A stretch of 64,000 bases of DNA from Alviniconcha marisindica (taxonomy: Eukaryota > Mollusca > Gastropoda > Provannidae). The first letter of the stretch is position 1. Every line of letters begins with the position of its first letter. The DNA is taken from the NCBI GenBank assembly GCA_018857735.1, contig JABMCL010001087.1:155001-219000 (forward strand). The letters are read 5' to 3'. The translations under genes and the position numbers were made by a program. Below the pieces are notes generated by a model. That model did no database searches. It saw only the letters and a program-made list of their open reading frames with translations, and was not told where the DNA came from. This document shows positions 34,481 to 46,074 of the stretch, one piece after another.

Positions 34481-37139
34481 TTTCTGGTCCTATTTGTTAA
34501 AACTCAACATTGAAAAGTGCGACTGTGATGGCTGCCATTTTGTGCCCACCAGTTTGTATCAGTGGCGTCGGGAAGAAGGCCTGCATGTGTGGCAGAAGTA
34601 TCAAACTCATCCAACCTTTTGTACTTGTCATTGGTGAAGAGTGTACCAACATGGTTCTGCCCGGATGAGCTCAAATTCAGAGCAATAGGGTGCTTTTTCC
34701 CCCTTCTTTCTATGAATACTCAAAGAGCCAGATGAAGCCTGCAGATGAAGATACTTGAACATTTTCTACATTTTCATGTCTGCATCTTGTTTTGGTTCCC
34801 CTTTATAGTTTAAAATCTGGCAAAGAGCAAGAAAGTAGTCAATCACTGAATTTCCGAAACAGACTGGGCAAGTGCATTATAATCAGATTTTTGTGTACTC
34901 CAGTGGCTCTAGACTTGATCAGTCCTGTGATTGCATTTTTGAGGGTGTATGAAGATTGAATGATATCATTGCATGCTGGATGGCACTTGAATGATGCTAG
35001 TCAATGCATCGACTACAACTGTGCAATACGTACATACTGATTCATAACTATTTAATGATGAGTGTATGTATATAATACAGTATATATATATATATGTATG
35101 TATGTGTGTGTATATATATATCTAGTCCACTATTTTTACACACTTACAATGCTCTGGACACTAAATTAATTATTTGCATGAAAAAAAATTGGCTTCTGCC
35201 TGTGAGTTTTGTATCCATTTATTTTTGGTCCCAAGTTTCTGTGATGCCTTCTCATTGGACATGATTTTTGCCTCCCACCAGGTTTGTACTTTGGCTTTTA
35301 TTTTTTGTTTTATGCCATGTTGTTGTCATTCCAGTTTTGGTTGGTCTTGTCCTGTAGTGCGTTCAAAGCTTTAAGTTGATGTGATGCTATATTGTGATCC
35401 TTTCATTTATTGCCTCAGTGCGTGTTGGATGTACAAAATATACAAACCTTTTTGTAAGTGCATGGAGTTTTCAATAAATTGCTAACCCTCACATACTCCC
35501 CAAAACAAAACAAAAACAAAAAAATCCCACGTGACTTCTTGACATGCATTTTCTTGCTCATAGTATATATCAAAGCAATCATAAGAAATAATATTGCTAA
35601 TATCTATCAGGGTCTTATGAACTTTCAAAGTGAACATGGCTGCATAGTCTGTTCCCTTGATTTTAGTAGCAGGGATTGAATGTTGCTGTTCCCACCCCCC
35701 GCCCACCCCCCTTTTTGTTTTTGTTCATCAAAATTTGCAGTTGTATTTGGATCCCATTTGTGTACAGTTGTCACAGAACTAAAAGTTGATACAAACTGAG
35801 CAACTCTCCGTGTGTTTACTGGTGCAGTATATTCTTCAAGATGAAACATTAGGAGAGTGGTATTTTACAAGGCATCAGTTCTGTTTGTTGAAAATATGCC
35901 AAATTCCTGTCTGTTGTTGTTGCTGTTGTTTTTGTAGCAGCTGGATTTCAGTCCTGGAACAAGGTCCATTTAGGACAAGTTGCTGCCAGTGATGCTCTGC
36001 CCGTACTGACACCAATTCCCCCCCCCCCCCCCCCCCAAGCTGTTACAGTTCCTTGTGAAAGTAATGCAAGTTGCTAAGTCATCAGCTCATCACAGTTTTG
36101 ACGTGTTACTGTGAACACTGATCATCATGTGCAGAAGCAAAACACCACAGTTTGACGTGGCACAATGCTTTACATGAACGATGGAAAACATCACAAACAG
36201 TTTGACTTGCGACAGCAATCATGCATACAAGCAGAAACATTTGACTTGTCATGTATGCAAATGAAAACATTACAATTCGGCTTGTTATAAAAACAGTCTG
36301 TGCCCCCTCGTCTTTTTATCACACCCATTCAAGCTTGACTGCACACTTAAGACAATTGCATGTTGTTGCTCTTCCGCTTTTGAAGACTTCATTTTTCTCA
36401 GTTGATCATGTTGTGAACTGTGTATTTGTTGGATGTTTTCATCATGTACAGAAATGTTTAGAAGCAGCTTCTTTGACCTGAATGCTGTATGTTTGTGTAG
36501 CGGAGTCAGATTTTGTCCTTGGAAACTGGGAGCGTGTGAAAAACTATTAAAAAAACCCATAACTGTTATTGTGTGTGACTGTGCACAACTGGTGAAGAGC
36601 AAAAGAAATATTTGTACATTTTTGTCATTCAGGTGTAATTGGAGATCTGCTAGCCTTGTTAACTCTCTTTTCTTTCTTTTTAAGTTTCCTTTATCAGCAT
36701 GCATTTAGACTGGTTTAAAAAAAATAAAGATTGATGAAAAATAGACTCCAACCTGTGTTTGGTACTGATTCAAATGGATTCTCAGAACTAAAACATAATT
36801 TTGACAATATACTCTCAAACTCTCCCTCCTCAAACTCTCAGCAGGGTCAAACAGCATTTCTCAAGGGAACCACTTTATTTCAGAAAACTGATAGATACTT
36901 GGTTTTTCTTACCTGTTCAGCCATTTATGTTATATCAGGATGAAAGAAATCGTAAAACTACAAAACCTGTCCTCATTAACAGTTCATTCAACTTTTCAAA
37001 CAAGCAGAACAAGCATACATAACATTTACATACATGTTCACAAAAGGTTCTTCCAACACTGCCTGTGTGTACAACAGCACATAAAGGTAGGAGGTGCTGT
37101 ATTCTCTGTGTTTTCATCTAACTTCAATAACATTGTGGG

Positions 37140-37510
37140 GTTTTTTTAATGCCCAGTCAACTATGATGGTTATTTCCAGACCAAAAAATATAAAAAAATC
37201 ACATGGTGGGCTGGCCAATACCAATTCCGTACATCAGCATGCTGTACATACCTCCAACCAAATGTCGTCCAGTGGCTTCAAAAAATGATTAGGTTCATAT
37301 CAAAAAGCCTATGTGGGGGAGGGGGGTGGAGGAGGAGGAGGAGTAGGCAAGAGGAAGGGTCAACAGCAGAAAAAGAAGACAGGCAATGAAAAAGGACAAG
37401 ACGGAATAACAAGAGGGCATGTGGAAAAGTTGAATTAAATAACAGCCCTCAGATTCCAGACAAGGGGAAGACATTAGATATCCCAGTGGGGTGGGGGGTT
37501 GACAAAAACA
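37140..37510 (+). repeat. Dispersed repeat with gcccagtcaac motif, copy 1
   Basis: It shares acagccctcagattccagac and agatatcccagtgggg with the copy ending at 40180, and the poorly conserved middle also aligns. Related starts (cgcccagtcaaccggtac) lie at 37575 and 38150, and reversed at 54850. Confidence 0.7.
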
Positions 37511-37999
37511 AAATCACCAAGAAAAGGGACACAAAGTGTTCATATGCACAATGCAAGTTATGGAAGTAAGTAAGTAAGTAAGTTGGTTTTTTACGCCCAG
37601 TCAACCGGTACAGTTATATCAGGGCGAGCAAGTTAGGGAAACCTGAAAGGAAAGTACCGAGTTTTCACATTTTAAATTGCATGGTTGCACTGTTTGTGGA
37701 CCCCTGCAAATTGTAATGGAATTATGGACAGGTACAAAGGAACCCGCAGAAGTTAGAAACATGTAAGAAGTATGTTCTTAATTTGCGTCATACATAGCAA
37801 AACCTTGTAAAATTAAGTGGCATATAACAATGCTAGTAATGGGTCCAAGTGTGACTCGTTAGCAGTTTAACACTGCATTTCTGCCACCTTAATAATTTTA
37901 TGTAGCCACTCTGAACCAGTCTCGTTAATTCTTACTTTGTTTAAAATTGAGCAGAGGGAGAGATTCTTAACCTTGTTTTTTGTTTGTTATTCATGTTAG

Positions 38000-38350
38000 T
38001 AGTTGGACCTTAATCCTGTCAACTGCACCGGCTCGGGTCACCTAAGGACAATCAAACTCTGTCATATGCAAATTCACATTTCAAAACTCTTCTTCTCATC
38101 CCCTCTCATCTCTGATCCACGAAACCAACCCCTACACAAACACGGTAAGTAAGTCGGTGTTTTACACCCAGTCAACCAGTATGGTTATATAAGGACAAAT
38201 ACACAAACATAAAACAAAACATATGCAAACATCAAATACAAATATCCGGTTCTTTGAATATTACCCTTGTTAAAAAAAGCTAAGAGATGCCAGTATCATC
38301 CATCATTTTAACTAATTTACTGACACCAGAGTAAGGAAAAACATAATAAA
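38000..38350 (+). repeat. Dispersed repeat, partial copy
   Basis: gttggaccttaatcctgtca, ggtcacctaaggacaatc and acatttcaaaactcttctt correspond to the beginning of the element at 39.54-40.18 kb. Confidence 0.7.
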
Positions 38351-38499
38351 GAAATGGATATTTTTTCTTATAATGTTATATAAATATTTTCTTATAACAT
38401 TATATATTATACACGGTGATATGATAAGGCTTTGTTCTCTGTGCCTTTTTTTGTTTTTGTTTTTTTGTACACGGTTCAAGAGATCTGTTGTCCCAGCTG

Positions 38500-39540
38500 T
38501 TCCCAGCACTGTGCGTCATCTAGTTATGACGTCTGTGAAGTTTTTGAAAGTTTACGTGGCCATGACAGTGGTATTTCTTCTTGTGCTGGAGTGTGGAGTG
38601 TTCGCCGGGCATGTTCAATATGGCGGCCGGCAAAGTAACGGTGGCCCCACTGGCTACAGTCGTGAGTCGATCTTGCATTTCAGATTGCACATGGACACTA
38701 GTGCCCATGGACTTGATGCATTCCCATATGGTACAATTCCCGACAATGGCAATGATAAAAAAGAGCAAGAAACAGAGGTAAGAAGCAAAAACAGGGACAG
38801 AGGGGAGAGGTGAAGAGAAGACTGAGAAGAAACAAAACTCACCCCCTGCTATCATTCTTTCCAATGTGCAATTTATTTGACCAAGCCCCAATAATAATTT
38901 TGATGAACTTCAAGCAAATGTACGTTCTATGACAGAGTTCAGGGATGCGTGTGTGCCGTGTTTTTCTGAAACTTGTTGTTTGACAAAATCAGCGATGACA
39001 GTATGTCTATTGATGGTTTTGGCCTTCCCATTTGAACTGACAGGGACAAAACTGAGACTGAGAAATTGCAAGGGGGAGGGGTGTGCCTCCATGTCAATGA
39101 ACAGTGGTGTGATAGAAGCAGTGTGACAGAAAGTGGCAATGCACTGCTGACGTTGAACTGTTGTCGGTGTCACTGAGGCCAAGATACCTGCCCTGTGAGT
39201 TCGGACAGCTATTTTTGACCGTTGTGTATGTGCCACCTTCTGCCAATGCTGTACATGCAGCTTCTGAAATCACCGACACAGTCCATGCATGCCCTGCAGA
39301 TGATCTTCCCTGAAGCACCCAACTTCATTCTTGGCGACTTCATTTCATGCAACTTGCGATCCAGTCTGCCAACTTTCAAACAATATGCTACATGCTCAAC
39401 CGACTGAACAAAAAACACTTCATCTTTTCTGTGGCAATATTTCTGATGCTTATAAATCTGTATCTCTCCCACCTTTAGGAACATCTGACCACAAGACCAT
39501 TCACCTCATTCCTGCTTACGACCCAAGATACAAGTAGTAG
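38500..39540 (+). mobile_element. Decayed LINE, endonuclease region
   Basis: Pieces in shifting frames match the apurinic-type endonuclease of non-LTR retrotransposons. They include TGYSRESILHFR, a MTEFRDACV-CFSET block, a G-G-V-C block near 39070, VVYVPPSANAVHAASEITD, PEAPNFILGDF, DAYKSVSLPPLGTSDHKTIH, and a final AYDPRYK. Several stops and frame changes show it is dead. The catalytic GDFN appears as GDFI. The tract ends where a different repeat begins at about 39540. Confidence 0.75.
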
Positions 39541-40182
39541 TAGTAGTTGGATTTTAATGTCCTGTTAACCACACAGGGTCACCTCGGGACAGTCATCTCA
39601 TGTCATAAGCAAATACACATTTCTAAACTCTTCTTGCATATATATCAACCCTCTGTCAAGTCAATCTACAAAACCAATCACTTCGCAAACATAAAACATA
39701 CATACACAAATATCAGACACAAATTTTCAAAGAGTCCCTTCAATATTACCCCTGTTAAAAGAGCACATAAGGCTAGGACATGCTGGTATCGTCGACCATT
39801 CCGTCTAATTTATCGATACCAGGTTAAAGAAAAATATAAAAAAGGAATGGACAGACACAATATAAATAAAAACATGTTATAAAAATGCATAATGGCAAAC
39901 ACCAGTGCCATATGGCAGTAAGCTGCACATACCACCGACCAACTGCCATCTCCTAGCTGCTCAGGAACCATACAAAAAAGCCTAACCCTTAACAAAAACT
40001 ATTTGAGAGTTTACTGGAAAAAAGTCAGGAGAATGGATCATTAGCAGAAAAATGACAAGACAGAAGAGCAAGAGGACTTGGCAGAAAAAAACAAAAGAGG
40101 AGACAGGAAAGGGGAATCAAATGACAGCCCTGAGATTCCAGACTGGAGGGTCATCATCAGATATCCCTGGGGGTTGAAAAAC
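39540..40182 (+). mobile_element. Dispersed repeat inserted in the LINE relic
   Basis: It begins gttggattttaatgtcctgt and ends near agatatccctgggggttg. It separates the LINE endonuclease relic from its reverse transcriptase part, so it probably inserted into the LINE. Type unknown. Confidence 0.7.
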
Positions 40183-40184
40183 CA

Positions 40185-40490
40185 GGTTCATTTGTCCGAA
40201 TTCTCTTCATCAGCTTTTCTTCTGCCTTCAGTACCATACAACCACACCTCATGGCAAGTAAACTTTTGAAACTCGATGTTAGCCCAAGACTGATTCTCTG
40301 GATTGTCGACTTTCTTGTCAATCATTCATCACCAAACTGTACTCTCATCTTCCTGCTCTATTTCCACCAGCTCTCCATAAGGCACCGTCCTATCTCCTGT
40401 TCTTTTTACACTCTACTATCCACGGTCCCACAGCATAGCCTCCCCAGGCAGGGTTCTGCAGTAACATGCACTGTTTCTGTTGCCATCATA
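40185..40490 (+). mobile_element. Decayed LINE, reverse transcriptase region
   Basis: ISFSSAFSTIQPHLMASKLL followed by LDVSPRLILWIVDFLVN corresponds to the DFSSAFNTIQ palm motif of LINE reverse transcriptases, with the catalytic Asp position now Ser. About 50 codons on, in another frame, lies SP-stop-GTVLSPVLFTLY, where the expected Gln codon CAA reads TAA. It is probably the same LINE copy as the endonuclease relic, split by an inserted repeat. The remainder to about 41070 is too degraded to call. Confidence 0.75.
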
Positions 40491-41220
40491 TGAAACGGCC
40501 CAAACACACAAGGGCAAAAACACTTGCAACAAGTGAACCAAGCGGCTCCATGAACACTTCAGTTGTCAAAACACATGGCACAATTGGGCTTCTGAGGCCT
40601 TAATATATATACAATGCGGCATACTGCATGTGAACTGTTGATGCCCTTGGCTGTGGGTTAAATGGCATGATAACACACACTCAGAGCTAGGAAACCTACG
40701 GGAACCAGGAATGTCTGAGGAAACAGCTATTGCACAATTTTTAGTTTGATACAAATCAAAATTCCACTTTGCATTGAAAACAAAGAAAGGCAACCTCAAA
40801 ACAGTCCAGAGAAGCACTGAAGTCTCAGTAAACCTCTGCATGCGTAGATGTTGTTGAGTAGATGGTGTGACTGCTCACCATGGCAACCAGGTAGACATCA
40901 GGTGCACAGTAGCCGGTATCTTGGAATAAAGGGATCTCGGATTTTCTGCAAGCCCAAACAAAAATGCTGTTAGCATTGCTCGACCCAAGATGTCTTGTGT
41001 ACATACCATCACACTATGACGACTGTGGCTGGTCCCTTCCCTTAAACATATAGGATATAGAATCTTCACACAACAAAGTCAAAACAGCTTCTTTTTTCTT
41101 TTTCTTTTTTAAAATATTTTTGTTGTTGGATACTTTGTCTGTCTGAAGAATAAAAGAAGAAAAATCCCTGGGGAAACCCACAAGCTATCTCAGCGACATA
41201 ACCATGCTCAGTTGTTTATC

Positions 41221-41735
41221 AAGCAGTTCAGGCCAGGTTGTTATCTCCCTTGACTTTTACCCAGCATCGCTTAAGTCCCTTGACTGTTTTTAACTTCCAG
41301 TGCTTATTTTCTTCACAATGGAAGGCAGTGTCAGTGTATTTGCGCAGTTTACAGTGCCAACTTTAAAGGCATTTCTGAAGGCCTGCAGTCAGAATGTGTC
41401 TGGCAACAAGCAAGAACTTGTTGCTTGTGCTGTATGATGCCCCAAACTGCATATTCTCCATGAATTCACAATCTTTGGTCAGCTGAAAAACAATGCAAAG
41501 ACACTTTTTTTCCATCCTCGATCACCTTTCCCCTGTAATTATTGCAAAGGCAGCAGCATTGTCATTTTTACTGTTTCACAATTCTAGGTTCAACTTCCAT
41601 TGCTATACACAGCATGAAGCAACACCTACTCAGAAATTGGCATGGAAGTGGCAGCTGCGACCTTTTGCGACTTCTTGCGTGAAAGATTACAAAGGGCATT
41701 CATTCATGCAAACCAGCTCACACTGACAAAAGATG
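41221..41735 (+). repeat. Dispersed ~520-bp repeat, copy 2
   Basis: Same orientation and extent as the copy at 27.8-28.3 kb, diverged at many single bases. The family is unidentified, and no terminal inverted repeats are obvious. Confidence 0.85.
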
Positions 41736-42274
41736 CACATCGCCCCTTTTAGGTCAGTTTTCTGGTACTCTTTCCTTCCTATTTCCATGTAAAACATCCC
41801 TCCCCAAAGACAACTCTTCTTCAGCCACTTTCTCCTGATACCCTGTCCCCCTTAGCAGCTCTGTATAAATCAGCCCCTGAACAGAGACGACGCTTATTCG
41901 CCTGCTTGGCCAGCCCACCAAAGGCATCATGCAGCGTTTCACCGTAACCCGTGCAGATGTCAAACAGGAATCCTGGAGCTACTTGAGACCCAGGATAGTT
42001 GGCTGACATTACAGGCACGATGTTTCCCAGGGTTCATGGCTTACTCTGCAACCCAACCACCACAACCTGCTTGCCCAGTAAATTCCCGCTAATGATCCAC
42101 TGCTGCCTACGGGTACCCACTATCACCTACTGCACACAAATCACAAAACCTATCCAGTTGTGATCAGGGTGAGGTGGTGGGAGAAAATATTTCCAGCAAC
42201 AAACTTTCAATACTTGGATGGAAGTCATGAACCAGATGAATATCTCTTTCTTTCTTTTGTTATCTGTGGGAGAT

Positions 42275-42316
42275 TCAACTTCGGATTAAGAATAAGATCA
42301 GCCCTGTTCTGTCTAC
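42275..42316 (-). CDS. SUPT3H: Tentative terminal SUPT3H exon
   Basis: The previous exon ends in phase 0, and after a 198-base intron an acceptor (gtaacag) opens onto VDRTGLILFLIRS and a TGA. Its 13 residues equal the length of the vertebrate tail after the GP motif, with a similar R-x-G-hydrophobic pattern. A nearer ttttcag would give only two codons and a stop, so this is uncertain. Confidence 0.4.
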   Translation of the reverse strand, partial: VDRTGLILFLIRS

Positions 42317-45300
42317 CTGTTACAACTTAAATAGGCTGAAAAGTACATACATTAAAGAACACATACCTTTAAATCAAGCCACGCACCTTTAATCCACTAA
42401 TTCCTATGTCCCCCTCCCTTTCCACCTCCACCCACCCCCAATCCAACATCGTAGTTCCCTACAGTTAAATTCAAGACAGGTCTTTCCAATGCCCCCTCAT
42501 TCCGAGTGTCTTACCGTAACAGATGCAAAGGGCCCAATATCATCACAGTAGCGACGCATAGCCTCACGGATGTCTGCCGGCATGATGGCTGCATCCCAGG
42601 ATGTGTCTAAGGTTGTGGCTGGACCACTCTGCACAAAAATTGCGGATAGGTTTGTATGTACACAAGAGCATGAGGGGGGGGGGGGGGGGCATGCATGCGT
42701 CTATCTTATGAACTGCCCTGTGTGTGTCCATCCATTTATGCATTGTACTCTTCCAGTTCCAACCCCACAACTGGCAAAGGAGAGTTGTACAACCCCCCCC
42801 CCCCCCCACCCACCCACATGGTTCTGTTCAGACATATCACTCTGTTGCATTTAAAAAAAAAATATACAGGCTAAAAAATATATATACATAAAAATAACAG
42901 TGGCTCTGTGTCGCAATGGGTTATACATGGTAGCGTACAGGTTCACTGTCTACTGATTTCAGAGGTCACTCTGACCTAAAATATATATATAATATATATG
43001 AGAGAGATATGTATGCATAAAGCGACTAAGGGTGGTTCAGCACTTGCAGCAAGTTGTACATGGATGCAGAGGGCTCACTAGCTGTCTAGAACTTTACGAT
43101 ATCAGATAAAAGAGAAAGAAAGAAACAAACAAAAGTAACCAGAAGGTTTACCCTCTTCCTTTTCTTTTTGTTGGCACGGTTGAGGTTGCTGGAGGCCTGC
43201 GCTGTGGCGGATGCAGTGCCAGGTTGTGTTGCACTGCTGCTGCCACAGCTGGATGCTGGAACGGAGGAAGCTGCCAGACCCTGGGTGCTGCCCGCCCCTG
43301 GCGTAGGGGTGGTGGGGGGGCTCTGGAAACTCTCCGCCTTTTGCAAGACAAAGAGAGCTCAAATCAGTGCAAAGCAACAGAAGGTTTGAGTGACGTCAAA
43401 CGCACACTCATACATGCATATACATGCACAACTTACAGGTGATGAGGATAAACGTAATTATTAATGGCAGGTTTAGAACTAACCTCTGCTCATTATAGGG
43501 ACAGAGTCAACCCCTCCTCATTATAGAGACAGAGTCAACCTCTGCTCACCACAGAGACAGAGTCAACCTCTGCTCATTACAGAGACAGAAACAACCTCTG
43601 CTCATTACAGAGACAACTTCTGCTCATTACAGAGACAGAAACAACCTCTGCTCATTACAGAAATGGTGTCAACCTCTGTTCATTACAGAGACAGAGTCAA
43701 CCTCTGTTATTACAGAGACAGAGTCAACCCCTGCTATTACAGAGACAGAGACCACCTCTGCTCTTTACAGAGACAGAGTCAACCTCTGCTATTACAGAGA
43801 CAGAGTCAACCTCTGCTATTACAGAGACCACCTCTGCTCTTTACAGAGACAGAGTCAACCTCCGCTCATTACAGAGTCAACCTTTACTGATTATGGAGAC
43901 AGAGTCAACCCCTGCTCATTACAGAGACAGAGTCAACCTCTGCTCATTACAGAGACAGAGTCAACCTCTGCTCATTACAGAGACAGAGTCAACCCCTGTT
44001 CATTACAGAGACAGTCAACCTCTGCTCATTACAGAGTCAACCTTTACTGATTATGGAGACAGAGTCAACCCCTGCTCATTACAGAGACAGAGGCAACCTC
44101 TGCTCATTACAGAGTCAACCTTTACTGATTATGGAGACAGAGTCAACCCCTGCTCATTACAGAGACAGAGGCAACCTCTGCTCATTACAGAGTCAACCTT
44201 TACTGATTATGGAGACAGAGTCAACCCCTGCTCATTACAGAGACAGAAGCAAGCTCTGCTCATTACAGAGGCAACCTCTGCTCATTACAAGGACTGAGTT
44301 AACTGTTGCTCATTACAGAGACAAAGTTGACCTCTGCTCATTACAGAGACTGAGGCAACCTCTGCTCATTACAGAGACACAGTCACTCTGTTGCTCATTT
44401 TAGGGACAAAGTCAAACTCTGCTCATTCCAGAGACAAAGTCAAAGTCTGCTCACTACAGGGACAGATTTAATCTCTGCTCATTATAATAATAATACATAA
44501 CTTTTCTATAGCACTATTCCCTGGTGAGCGAGCTCAACGTGCTTAGTCATTCCAGGAACAGTCATGCTGCTGATTACTGGGACGCAGTCAACCTCTGCTC
44601 ACTGCAGACACAAACTCTGCTCACTACGGGGGCTGTCAAACTCTGCTCACTACAGGGGCTGTCAACTCTGCTCACTACAGGGGCAGTCAAACTCTGCTCA
44701 CTACAGGGGCAGTCAAACTCTGCTCACTACAGGGGCAGTCAAACTCTGCTCATTACTGGGACAGAGTCAATGAAAAACAAAAACAAAAAAGTGTACACAC
44801 CACGCTAGCACAACACACGCATGTGTAAACAGGAAAGCACCCCAACATAAAGAAATTCATCACTCCACACTTTAAACAGGTATATCTCTCACTGAACTGA
44901 AAGAACACTGCCGGCAGTCATTTCAAACAGCTGGTCCTCATGACTACACTCTCCAATATCCACCTACCCTTGCAGGGGACCCCATGCTGGCCACTGCCGA
45001 CTTGGCCTGGTTGGAGTACAGTGAGCTGGACTGGAGGTCATGGTAGTTGTGTTTCACCGGCGCCATGACGCGGTTCAAAGGTTGCGACTGCATGGCACGC
45101 TGGTCTTGCTTCACCACCAGCGACAGGTCCACCACCTGACACAATGATCATTCGTCACCATCGGACATGATGACAATTCAGCACTATCAGACACAATGGC
45201 AATTCAACAAAATATGTACACAATGACAGTTCAACACAACTGGACACAATGACAATTCAACACTATCAGATACAATCGCAATTCAGCAAAATACGCACGC

Positions 45301-46019
45301 AATCACAATTCTACACAATCAGACACAATGCCAATTCAACAAAAACTGCACACAAACGACACTTCAGCACCACCAGACACAATGACAATTCAACATCACC
45401 AGACACAATTCAGCACCACCGGACACAATGACAATTCAACACCACCAGACACAATGACAATTCAACACCACCAGAGACAATGACAATTCAACCACAGCTT
45501 GCTTTTCAAATCCTTCCACCTCCATCATCGCTTCTTCACCAAGATTAGAATCAGAACTCTGCCCCTGTCAGACCGGCAGCATGACAACAGAACATCCGCT
45601 GCAAGTCAGGTGCGCCCACTACACGACATCCTGAGGCGTCAGTTCTGACCAGTTGAGTCTCACTCCAGCAGCCTGGATGACCTGCAGTGCATGCCAACCT
45701 TGGTGCAGAGAACCAGCGTTTCCATTTGAGTGACTGATGAGAAGAGAACCCTTCCACCCACTGTCTGAGGAGTTCAGTACCTTGAGCATCCTACTCCCCG
45801 CCCTAATGTAGCATCATGAATGCAAATATTAAGGCCTTTTTGCTAAGAATCCATGTGGCTTAGAGTATGTAAGATTATAGCAAGCACTGCATGCTTCACC
45901 TACTGCCAAGAACTTTGCCTTTTCTAATTTCTGCATTCCTGGTTCATTCATTTTCATTTTCCCCAGTCTGCTTCAAAAAGGTGAGTTCTGCAATTCACAC
46001 TGCTTTTAATGTGCACACC

Positions 46020-46074
<55 letters not shown>

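Larger units (their letters stand above)
30487..36728 (+). other. Probable 3' UTR and downstream sequence of the membrane-protein gene
   Basis: No further coding exon is seen after the TGA. Candidate AATAAA signals on this strand are at 31919, 32126, 35473 and 36723, and I cannot tell which is used. The stretch holds a 37-bp minisatellite, a CT tract and a ~130-bp tandem repeat. Otherwise it is AT-rich, low-complexity sequence. Confidence 0.35.

Noticed and set aside
36285..36704. 139-codon minus frame
   Set aside because: AT-rich, no start context or domain. It lies in the probable 3' UTR region of the + strand gene.
43480..44470. CRISPR-like array
   Set aside because: Units are contiguous, variable and lack unique spacers. 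It is a minisatellite in a eukaryotic intron.
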